Below the pieces are notes generated by a model. That model did not search any database. It was not told the origin of the DNA and saw only the letters and a list, made by a program, of their open reading frames with translations. Shown one piece after another: positions 18,070 through 24,955 of a DNA stretch of 64,000 nt (positions are counted from its first letter, which is position 1; every line of letters begins with the position of its first letter). Where the stretch lies: contig NZ_CATYWO010000006.1 in assembly GCF_958405655.1 (NCBI RefSeq), positions 138,415-202,414 of the forward strand, in the 5' to 3' direction. Made by a program: the position numbers and the translations under genes. This stretch comes from Ralstonia condita (GTDB lineage: Bacteria; Pseudomonadota; Gammaproteobacteria; Burkholderiales; Burkholderiaceae).

Positions 18070-18393
18070 TCAGTGCAGGCTGTGCTTGAGCTGAGAGAGG
18101 GTCTGATGTGTGCGCATGACGGCAGACTGCACGGTCGGATCCACCTTGTCAGCGTGCTGGCAGGCCAGCTTCGCCCGGTCGGAGCAGACTTCGAGCTTGT
18201 CTACCGCTTCGATGACGGTTTGCTCATTCCCCGACTGCACGCGGGCGTGACATTCGCGGGCCTGTTGGTCCAGTTGCTGGATCGATTGCTTCAGAGCGTC
18301 GGGCACGTTCTGGTGGGCTGCACAGGTTTGTGCAAGTTGCGCGATGGCGCTTTCAGCGTGTTCGAACCGTCGGCGCATTTCCTGGGTTTGCAT
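18070..18393 (-). CDS. Small conserved-looking hypothetical protein
   Basis: 107 residues, begins MQTQEMRRRFEHAESAIAQL and ends HQTLSQLKHSLH. Predominantly helical, with regularly spaced Gln/Ala/Leu suggesting two or three amphipathic helices or a coiled coil, and four cysteines (C29, in CHARV, and two in CSDRAKLACQ). No signal peptide or transmembrane segment. A perfect AGGAGG lies 6 bases ahead of the ATG, the best evidence that it is real. The frame is open further upstream but only this start carries a ribosome site. I do not recognise a family. It lies alone between ntrC (convergent) and the HAD gene (same strand, about 180 bp upstream). Confidence 0.75.
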   Translation of the reverse strand: MQTQEMRRRFEHAESAIAQLAQTCAAHQNVPDALKQSIQQLDQQARECHARVQSGNEQTVIEAVDKLEVCSDRAKLACQHADKVDPTVQSAVMRTHQTLSQLKHSLH

Positions 18394-18572
18394 GGGAAGC
18401 CTCCTGTCAGGGCGTTGCAGGGACGTTGCCTCCGCATGCACCGTTGTGAGGCGATCACATGATGCAAAGCGGTGCAACGCCCCATCGTGGCGCAAGCACC
18501 GTGCCGTATGCGGCAGGCTGCACCGAATGGCGCCCGACGAAGCGCTGACGAAGCCGCGGGGGTGCCGAGGCT

Positions 18573-19466
18573 TCAGGCACGCGGCGGCGGCAGGGCAGGG
18601 GCACGTGCGCCAAGAATGCGCTCGGCCACTTCGGCGAAACCGTCGCCGCCTTCGGCGGAGGTCAGATACGCCGGCGGTACGGGCAGCGCATCGATCACGT
18701 CCAGAACGTTGGCCACCCCTGCCGAGAGTGGAAAGAACTCGAACATCGCCGCGTCGTTGGCTGAGTCGCCCACGAATACCCACTGCTCGCGCTCGGTATG
18801 CAGGTCGATGCCGAAGGCACGGCGGGCCAGCGACACGCTTGCGCTGAGCTTGTCGTGCTTGCCGAACCAGCCGTTGACGTGGATCGAGCTGACGGTGGCA
18901 TGCATGCCATGCGTACGCATGATGTCGACGATATGCTGCACGGCATTCTGCGGCAGGGGCGGCACCTGCTCGGCATGGTCGATGGCAAGATCGGCCGCAT
19001 GCCAGGCCTGGTCGGAGGCAAGCGCCGCGCCCGGGACTGCGCGCAGGATCTCGGACCCGATTTCGCGGATCCGCTCGAGATTGCGATGGCGCGTCTGGGC
19101 ATCATCAACGAAATCGGTCGCCAGGTGTCCACGAGCGTCGATGCGCATGGCGAACGCACCGTTCTCGCCGATGACCGCATCCACGGGCCACAGGCGCGCG
19201 ATGACTTCGCACCAGGCGATCGAGCGGCCCGTCACCGGAACGATCTTGATGCCTGCGCGGTGCAGGCGCTCCAGCGCCGAGTAGGTCTGCGCAGGCAGCT
19301 TGCCGCGCGTGGTGAGTGTGCCATCCACGTCGGTGAACACGCCCTTGATGTTCCGCAGTGCGTCATCGGGGAGCTGGTGCAGGGCTTGCGGAACGCGTCG
19401 CGCGGCAATGGCGGGCGAGATTTCAGGCGAGTCCGGGGTAGTGGGCGGGGTGGGTTGGGCGAGCAT
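18573..19466 (-). CDS. HAD-superfamily phosphatase (class IIB-like)
   Basis: 297 residues. Motif I is DVDGTLTT (nucleophile D46, acid D48), motif II PVTGR, a substrate cap between (about 110-230), and motif IV FVGDSANDAAMF near residue 240. Layout and motifs resemble Cof/sucrose-phosphatase-type HAD enzymes; some relatives are called mannosyl-3-phosphoglycerate phosphatase-like. Substrate unknown. The first 30 residues are Pro/Thr-rich and may not all be translated; the ATG used is the only one before the domain. Divergent from the ugp operon with about 200 bp between. Confidence 0.85.
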   Translation of the reverse strand: MLAQPTPPTTPDSPEISPAIAARRVPQALHQLPDDALRNIKGVFTDVDGTLTTRGKLPAQTYSALERLHRAGIKIVPVTGRSIAWCEVIARLWPVDAVIGENGAFAMRIDARGHLATDFVDDAQTRHRNLERIREIGSEILRAVPGAALASDQAWHAADLAIDHAEQVPPLPQNAVQHIVDIMRTHGMHATVSSIHVNGWFGKHDKLSASVSLARRAFGIDLHTEREQWVFVGDSANDAAMFEFFPLSAGVANVLDVIDALPVPPAYLTSAEGGDGFAEVAERILGARAPALPPPRA

Positions 19467-19565
19467 GCTGCGAGCGCAAAAAGAGGATGGCTGTGATGCA
19501 TTCTAACGGCCGGCGCGCCCCAAACCTTGGAGGGTTTTCCCAATTTCTTTGTGACAGAAAGAGAA

Positions 19566-19594
19566 GTAACATCCCGCTGTCATAAAAATGCCCG
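19566..19594 (+). promoter_or_regulatory. Pho-box-like PhoB site of the ugp operon
   Basis: CTGTCATAAAA (19577-19587) is a perfect first half of the PhoB consensus, with weaker 7-mers in 11-bp phase before it (GTAACAT, 19566-19572) and after it (ATGCCCG, 19588-19594). An inverted half site CTGTCACA lies on the minus strand at 19550-19557. A -10 candidate TATAGA (19603-19608) follows 8 bp after the box, and no -35 is present, as usual for PhoB-activated promoters. Confidence 0.6.
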
Positions 19595-19664
19595 ATCGTT
19601 CTTATAGAGTCGGTGCACCGTGGGCGAGCGAGGGAGCCGCCAGGTCCGAAAACAAGGAGAAATG

Positions 19665-20987
19665 ATGACGGTCAAGAAGATTGCGGGGGCAGCTGCAGTG
19701 CTGGCCGCGTGTACGTTTGCGCAGGCCGCGTACGCAGTGACGGAAATCCAGTGGTGGCACTCGATGGAAGGCGCCTTGAACGACAAGGTGAACGAGATCG
19801 CCAACAAGTTCAACGCCAGTCAGTCCGACTATAAGATCGTACCGGTCTACAAGGGTCAGTACGATGAGTCGCTGGCGGCAGGCATCGCAGCCTTCCGCGC
19901 CGGCAACGCGCCGGCCATTCTTCAGGTATTCGAGGTGGGCACCGCGACGATGATGAACGCCAAGGGCGCCATCGTGCCGGTGGCCAAGGTCATGAAGGAC
20001 GCTGGTGAGAAGTTCGACCCGAAGGCCTATGTGCCTGCCGTGGCCGGCTACTACACGTCGAACAAGGGCGAGATGCTGTCGTTCCCGTTCAACAGTTCGA
20101 CCACGATCATGTATTACAACAAGGACGCCTTCAAGAAGGCCGGCCTTGACCCGAACAAGCCGCCCGCAACGTGGCAGGAAGTGGCTATCGACGCGGCCAA
20201 GCTGAAGGCCGCGGGCTTCCAGTGCGGTTATACGACCGACTGGCAATCGTGGGTACATCTGGAAAGTTTCTCGGCATGGCACAACGTGTCGTTCGCGACC
20301 GAGAACAACGGCTTTGGCGGCCCGAAGGCGCGGCTGGTGTTCAACGGCCCGGTGCAGGTCCAGCACATCCAGAACCTGCTGGACATGGAGAAGAAGGGTT
20401 ACTTCACCTACGCCGGCCGCAAGGACGAGCCGAAGGCGAAGTTCATCGCGGGCGAGTGCGCCATGCACACGGGTTCGTCGGCGGCGCTGGCGAATATCCG
20501 CAAGGGCGTGGGTACCAAGTTCGCGTTCAGCCCGGCGCCGCTGCCCTACGAGGCAGGCGTGCCCGGCGCCCCGCAGAACACCATCATCGGCGGCGCTTCG
20601 CTGTGGGTGATGGGCGGTCACAAGGCCGAGGAGTACAAGGGGGTGGCCAAGTTTTTTACCTTCCTCTCGCGTCCGGACATTCAGTCTGACTGGCACCAGT
20701 CGACCGGCTACCTGCCTGTCACGATGGCTGCCTACGAGCTGACCAAGAAGTCCGGCTACTACGATAAGAACCCGGGTGCCGACGTGGCCGTCAAGCAGAT
20801 GATCGTCAAGACGACCGACAAGTCGCGCGGCATCCGCCTGGGCAACTTCCCGCAGATCCGCCAGGTGATCGACGAGGAACTCGAAGCCGTCTGGGCTGGC
20901 AAGAAGTCGCCGAAGGAAGCGCTCGACACAGCGGTGGCGCGCGGCAACGAACTGCTCGCCCGCTTCGAAAAGACCGTCAAGGAATAA
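19665..20987 (+). CDS. ugpB: sn-Glycerol-3-phosphate ABC transporter substrate-binding protein
   Basis: Periplasmic receptor for glycerol-3-phosphate and glycerophosphodiesters. 440 residues; signal peptide MTVKKIAG...AAYA, mature start VTEIQWWHSMEGALNDKVNEI, a hallmark of UgpB. Two ATGs are adjacent (19662 and 19665); AAGGAGA is too close to the first, so the second is preferred. First gene of ugpB-A-E-C-Q, separated from ugpA by a terminator-like hairpin that would keep the receptor in excess over the membrane parts. Expression probably rises in phosphate starvation through the upstream Pho box. Confidence 0.96.
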   Translation: MTVKKIAGAAAVLAACTFAQAAYAVTEIQWWHSMEGALNDKVNEIANKFNASQSDYKIVPVYKGQYDESLAAGIAAFRAGNAPAILQVFEVGTATMMNAKGAIVPVAKVMKDAGEKFDPKAYVPAVAGYYTSNKGEMLSFPFNSSTTIMYYNKDAFKKAGLDPNKPPATWQEVAIDAAKLKAAGFQCGYTTDWQSWVHLESFSAWHNVSFATENNGFGGPKARLVFNGPVQVQHIQNLLDMEKKGYFTYAGRKDEPKAKFIAGECAMHTGSSAALANIRKGVGTKFAFSPAPLPYEAGVPGAPQNTIIGGASLWVMGGHKAEEYKGVAKFFTFLSRPDIQSDWHQSTGYLPVTMAAYELTKKSGYYDKNPGADVAVKQMIVKTTDKSRGIRLGNFPQIRQVIDEELEAVWAGKKSPKEALDTAVARGNELLARFEKTVKE

Positions 20988-21010
20988 GCGCCCCTCGGCG
21001 CTCGTCGTCA

Positions 21011-21053
21011 ACCGCCGGCCACGTGCACCTGCACCGGCCGGCGGTGCGTTTTT
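21011..21053 (+). terminator. Intra-operon hairpin/attenuator between ugpB and ugpA
   Basis: ACCGCCGGCC / GGCCGGCGGT (10 bp) enclosing GTGCA-CC-TGCAC, followed after GCG by TTTTT. It lies inside an operon whose next gene starts 11 bp later. Confidence 0.7.
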
Positions 21054-21063
21054 GGAATGTCGC

Positions 21064-21945
21064 ATGGAAAAACGCGTCGTTTTCCGATCGCGCTGGCTGC
21101 CTTACGTGCTGGTAGCGCCGCAGATCGTCATTACCCTGGTGTTCTTCTTCTGGCCGGCGGGACAGGCGCTGTATCAGTCATTGCTGCGTCAGGATGCCTT
21201 CGGCATCAATCTTGAATTTGTCGGACTGGAGAACTTTCGCGATCTCTTTGCCGATCCGACGTATCTCGAGTCATTCAAGACCACGGCGGTATTTGCCATC
21301 GGCGTGACGCTGGTGGGTCTGGGCACGTCGCTGGCCCTGGCGTACTTCGCCGATCGCGCCTTGCGCGGCGCCACGTTCTACAAGACGCTGCTGATCTGGC
21401 CGTACGCGGTCGCGCCGGCCGTGGCGGGCGTGCTGTGGAGCTTCCTGTTCAATCCGTCGCTGGGCATCGTGTCGTTCGTGATCCGGAAGCTGGGGGTGGA
21501 CTGGAATTTCGTGCTCAACGGCAACCAGGCGCTGTTGCTGGTCGTGATCATCGCGGCGTGGAAGCAGATCAGCTACAACTTCCTGTTCTTCCTGGCCGGG
21601 TTGCAGAGCATCCCGAAATCGCTGATCGAGGCGGCAGCGATCGACGGCGCGGGACCATGGAAGCGCTTCTGGTCGATCGTCTTCCCGCTGCTGTCGCCCA
21701 CCACGTTCTTCCTGATGGTCGTCAACGTCGTGTACGCGTTCTTCGATACCTTCGCCATCATCGATTCGGTGACGCAAGGGGGGCCGTTCAAGGCGACCGA
21801 AACGCTCGTCTTCAAGGTCTACCAGGACGGCGTGCGCGGGCTGGACATCGGCGGCTCCGCGGCGCAGTCGGTGATCCTCATGGGCCTCGTGATCGTGCTG
21901 ACGATCGTGCAGTTCCGCTACGTCGAGCGCAAGGTTCAATACTAA
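21064..21945 (+). CDS. ugpA: Glycerol-3-phosphate ABC transporter permease UgpA
   Basis: Inner-membrane subunit of the UgpBAEC importer. 293 residues with six predicted transmembrane helices and the ABC-permease EAA loop (EAAAIDGAGPWKRFWSIVFPLL) near residue 200. Starts MEKRVVFRSRWLPYVLVAPQ, typical of UgpA. The start is just beyond the T-run of the upstream hairpin with a poor ribosome site. Ten bp before ugpE. Confidence 0.95.
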   Translation: MEKRVVFRSRWLPYVLVAPQIVITLVFFFWPAGQALYQSLLRQDAFGINLEFVGLENFRDLFADPTYLESFKTTAVFAIGVTLVGLGTSLALAYFADRALRGATFYKTLLIWPYAVAPAVAGVLWSFLFNPSLGIVSFVIRKLGVDWNFVLNGNQALLLVVIIAAWKQISYNFLFFLAGLQSIPKSLIEAAAIDGAGPWKRFWSIVFPLLSPTTFFLMVVNVVYAFFDTFAIIDSVTQGGPFKATETLVFKVYQDGVRGLDIGGSAAQSVILMGLVIVLTIVQFRYVERKVQY

Positions 21946-21955
21946 GGAGCGGACC

Positions 21956-22804
21956 ATGATCGAACGCCGTCCATTCCTGGACTTCCTCACCCACGTTGTG
22001 CTGATCCTGGGCGTGGTCATCGTCGCCTTTCCGGTATATGTGGTCTTCGTTGCCTCGTCGCTGACCACCGAAGAGGTGCTGCAGGCGCCAATGACGTTGA
22101 TTCCCGGGCCGCACCTGATCGAGAACTATCGCGAAGTGCTCACGCACGGCATGGGCAACTCCGCCACGCCGGTCGGCACCATGCTGATGAACAGCCTGAT
22201 CATGGCGCTGGGCATCTCGCTCGGGAAGATCGCGATCTCCATCATCTCCGCCTTCGCGATCGTCTACTTCCGCTTTCCGCTGCGCAAGACGTTCTTCTGG
22301 CTCATCTTCGTCACGTTGATGCTGCCGGTGGAGGTCCGCATCCTGCCGACCTACAAGGTCGTGTCGGACCTCGGCATGCTCAACAGCTACTTTGGCCTGA
22401 CGATTCCGATCATTGCGTCGGCGACGGCGACGTTCCTGTTCCGGCAATTCTTCCTGACCATTCCCGATGAGCTGGCGGAGGCCGCGCGTATTGATGGGGC
22501 AGGGCCGCTCAAGTTTTTCTGGGACGTGGTCCTGCCGCTGTCGCGCACCAGCATTGCAGCGCTGTTCGTCATCCAGTTCATCTATGGCTGGAACCAGTAC
22601 CTCTGGCCATTGCTGATCACGACCGAGAAGAACATGACACCCATCGTGCTGGGCGTGACCCAGATGATCTCCCGCTCGGGGGATTCCGCCACCGACTGGA
22701 ACCTGCTGATGGCCGTCGTGATGCTCGCCATGCTGCCGCCCGCGGCCGTGGTGATCGGCATGCAGCGGTGGTTCGTGAAGGGCCTCGTCGAAACCGAAAA
22801 GTAA
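21956..22804 (+). CDS. ugpE: Glycerol-3-phosphate ABC transporter permease UgpE
   Basis: Second membrane subunit of the Ugp importer, 282 residues, six transmembrane segments. Begins MIERRPFLDFLTHVVLILG and carries the EAA loop as EAARIDGAGPLKFFWDVVLPLS. Good AAGGAGCGGACC ribosome site in the 10-bp gap after ugpA. Ten bp ahead of ugpC. Confidence 0.96.
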   Translation: MIERRPFLDFLTHVVLILGVVIVAFPVYVVFVASSLTTEEVLQAPMTLIPGPHLIENYREVLTHGMGNSATPVGTMLMNSLIMALGISLGKIAISIISAFAIVYFRFPLRKTFFWLIFVTLMLPVEVRILPTYKVVSDLGMLNSYFGLTIPIIASATATFLFRQFFLTIPDELAEAARIDGAGPLKFFWDVVLPLSRTSIAALFVIQFIYGWNQYLWPLLITTEKNMTPIVLGVTQMISRSGDSATDWNLLMAVVMLAMLPPAAVVIGMQRWFVKGLVETEK

Positions 22805-22814
22805 AAGAAGCAAG

Positions 22815-23912
22815 ATGGCAAAACTGTCGCTACGCAACGTTCAGAAGCACTACGCCAACCTCCAGGTCGTGCACGGCATCGACATGGAAATCGGCGATGG
22901 GGAGTTCATCGTCATCGTCGGGCCCTCGGGCTGCGGCAAGTCCACATTGCTGCGCATGGTGGCGGGCCTTGAGCCGATCACGGGCGGCGAAGTGTGGATC
23001 GGCGATCGCGTCGTCAACGAGTTGGAACCGGCAGAGCGCGACATCGCGATGGTGTTCCAGAACTACGCGCTGTATCCGCATATGACCGTGTTCGACAACA
23101 TGGCCTACGGCCTGAAGATTCGCGGCCTGCCAAAGAGCGACATCCAGGCGCGCGTGCAGCAGGCTGCAGGCATTCTCGAACTTGGCAAGCTGCTGGATCG
23201 CAAGCCGCGCCAGTTGTCCGGTGGACAGCGCCAGCGCGTGGCCATGGGTCGCGCGATCGTGCGGGAGCCTGCCGTGTTCCTGTTTGACGAACCGCTGTCC
23301 AACCTCGATGCCAAGCTGCGGGTGCAGATGCGACTCGAGTTGAAAGAGTTGCATCGGCGCCTGCGCACGACGAGCCTGTATGTCACGCACGATCAGGTTG
23401 AAGCCATGACGCTGGCCGATCGCATGATGGTGCTCAATGCGGGGCGGGTCGAACAGATCGGCACGCCGCTGGAGGTGTACTCGCGCCCGGCCAGTACGTT
23501 CGTGGCTGGCTTCATCGGCTCTCCTCCGATGAACCTCGTGCCCGTGTCGCGCCAGGCAGGGGGGGGGCCGCAGATTCGCGTCGATGGCGCGAAGGAGGGC
23601 GTGGCTTGCGCAACGCTCGGCCACCTGCCGATGGGCCTGCACCTCCCCGAGCAAGCACTGATGGGATTGCGGCCGGAACATATCGAGCCGTGCGCGCCCG
23701 ACCAGGCCATTGCGTTCATTGACGTGCGTGTGGTCGAAGCCCTCGGCGCAGATGCCTTCGCATACGGTTCGCTGGCGGGTCATCCGATCGTCGTGCGCCT
23801 GGAGCCGCATGCCAGGGTGCAGGGCGGTGACAGGCTGCCTGTCACGGCTTCGGCGGAGCACCTGCACTGGTTTGATCCGCACACCACCCGGCGCATCGAG
23901 GCGCTGGCATGA
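22815..23912 (+). CDS. ugpC: Glycerol-3-phosphate ABC transporter ATPase UgpC
   Basis: Cytosolic ATPase of the Ugp importer, 365 residues. Walker A GPSGCGKST near residue 37, Q-loop, signature LSGGQRQRVAMGRA, Walker B VFLFDEPLSNLDAK, H-loop YVTHDQVEAMT, followed by the MalK-type TOBE regulatory domain (about 240-365). Belongs to the UgpC/MalK group. Its stop overlaps the ugpQ start (ATGA), indicating translational coupling. Confidence 0.96.
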   Translation: MAKLSLRNVQKHYANLQVVHGIDMEIGDGEFIVIVGPSGCGKSTLLRMVAGLEPITGGEVWIGDRVVNELEPAERDIAMVFQNYALYPHMTVFDNMAYGLKIRGLPKSDIQARVQQAAGILELGKLLDRKPRQLSGGQRQRVAMGRAIVREPAVFLFDEPLSNLDAKLRVQMRLELKELHRRLRTTSLYVTHDQVEAMTLADRMMVLNAGRVEQIGTPLEVYSRPASTFVAGFIGSPPMNLVPVSRQAGGGPQIRVDGAKEGVACATLGHLPMGLHLPEQALMGLRPEHIEPCAPDQAIAFIDVRVVEALGADAFAYGSLAGHPIVVRLEPHARVQGGDRLPVTASAEHLHWFDPHTTRRIEALA

Positions 23913-24667
23913 GCGGCGCACGCAACTTGCCGGCCTGGCCGTATCCGCGAGCCATTGCGCATCGTGGAGCGGGCAAGCTGGCTCCGGAGAACACGCTGGC
24001 CGCGTTCCGTCATGGCGCATCGTTCGGTTATCGCATGTTCGAATTCGACGTCAAGCTGTCGGGCGACGGCGTCGCCGTGCTGTTGCATGACGCCACGCTG
24101 GAGCGCACCACCAATGGCAGCGGCCGCCTCGATGCACTCACGCTTGCTCAGATCGTGCAACTGGATGCCGGTAGCTGGCACAGCCCGGCGTACGCCGGTG
24201 AACCGGTGCCGACGCTGGCGGCGATCGCGCGCTATCTGCGCGCCAACAGTTTCCTCGCCAACATAGAGATCAAGCCGGTGCCCGGCGCCGAATGGCGTAC
24301 CGGGGCAGCGGTGGCGCTGGATGCACGCGCCCTGTGGGCCGGCGCGGACGTGCCGCCATTGCTCTCGTCGTTTTCCGAAGAGGCGCTGGCAGCGGCTCGC
24401 GAGGCGGCACCGGAATTGCCGCGCGCGCTCCTGCTCGACAAATTGCCCAGCGACTGGCTGGATCGCCTGCGTGCGCTGGACTGTGTCGCCCTGGATGCCA
24501 ATCATCGCGAACTGACGCCGGAGATCATCGCGACGGCGCATGCGGCGGGTTTCCGCGTCTGCTGCTACACGGTCAACGACATGGAGCGTGCCCGCTTGCT
24601 GTGGAGCGCCGGACTGGACGGCCTGATCACCGATTGGGTGGGCCAGATTTCGCCTGCGGAAATGTGA
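23909..24667 (+). CDS. ugpQ: Glycerophosphodiester phosphodiesterase (cytosolic)
   Basis: Hydrolyses imported glycerophosphodiesters to glycerol-3-phosphate and an alcohol. 252 residues, GDPD TIM barrel with IAHRGAGKLAPENTLAAF at the start (catalytic histidine and Arg/Glu), and FEFDVKLSGDGVAVLLHD carrying the metal ligands and second catalytic His. No signal peptide, so cytosolic UgpQ rather than periplasmic GlpQ. Overlaps ugpC by four bases. Last gene of the operon. Confidence 0.96.
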   Translation: MSGARNLPAWPYPRAIAHRGAGKLAPENTLAAFRHGASFGYRMFEFDVKLSGDGVAVLLHDATLERTTNGSGRLDALTLAQIVQLDAGSWHSPAYAGEPVPTLAAIARYLRANSFLANIEIKPVPGAEWRTGAAVALDARALWAGADVPPLLSSFSEEALAAAREAAPELPRALLLDKLPSDWLDRLRALDCVALDANHRELTPEIIATAHAAGFRVCCYTVNDMERARLLWSAGLDGLITDWVGQISPAEM

Positions 24668-24678
24668 TGAAACCGATG

Positions 24679-24718
24679 CTTTGACATGCCCGAACAACGG
24701 TCGTTTGTCATGTCAAAG
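24679..24718. repeat. Inverted repeat behind ugpQ
   Basis: CTTTGACATG ... CATGTCAAAG, perfect 10-bp arms with a 20-base spacer that can itself pair imperfectly. No T-run follows, so it is not a standard terminator; it could be an operator or an mRNA 3' end structure. Confidence 0.6.
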
Positions 24719-24722
24719 AATC

Positions 24723-24750
24723 GGAATATTCCTGATAAACGTGCTATGCT
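24723..24750 (+). promoter_or_regulatory. Candidate sucA promoter with palindrome
   Basis: Extended -10 TGCTATGCT (24742-24750) preceded by the perfect palindrome GGAATATTCC (24723-24732) where the -35 would be. Predicted start near 24757, giving a leader of about 200 bases. Confidence 0.5.
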
Positions 24751-24859
24751 TCCTGCCCGTGAAGACTTAGGTCCTTCCCGCACAACTTGTCTGTAAAAGC
24801 TGTCTCGGCACCATCTTTCCCGCAATACGCGATCCGGTCCGACCAGGTGATTCCAGGCG

Positions 24860-24955
24860 ATTCAAAGTTTGCGATCCGCTAACCGGTCAAGCCGTGTCGC
24901 GGAAGGTTGATAAACCCGCTGAACTCCGGCAGACCCGGAGAAAGGTGAGCGCCCG
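24860..24955 (+). ncRNA. Structured 5' leader of sucA (likely sucA RNA motif)
   Basis: A conserved cis-regulatory RNA called the sucA motif is known before sucA in Burkholderiales. Here the leader shows two consecutive hairpins right before the gene: GCG-GAA-GGTT-GATA-AACC-CGC (24899-24919) and CTCCGG-CAGAC-CCGGAG (24924-24940). The ribosome site AAGGTGA (24942-24948) abuts the second hairpin, so folding could gate translation. Assignment to the published motif is by position and family knowledge, not by covariance search. Confidence 0.5.
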
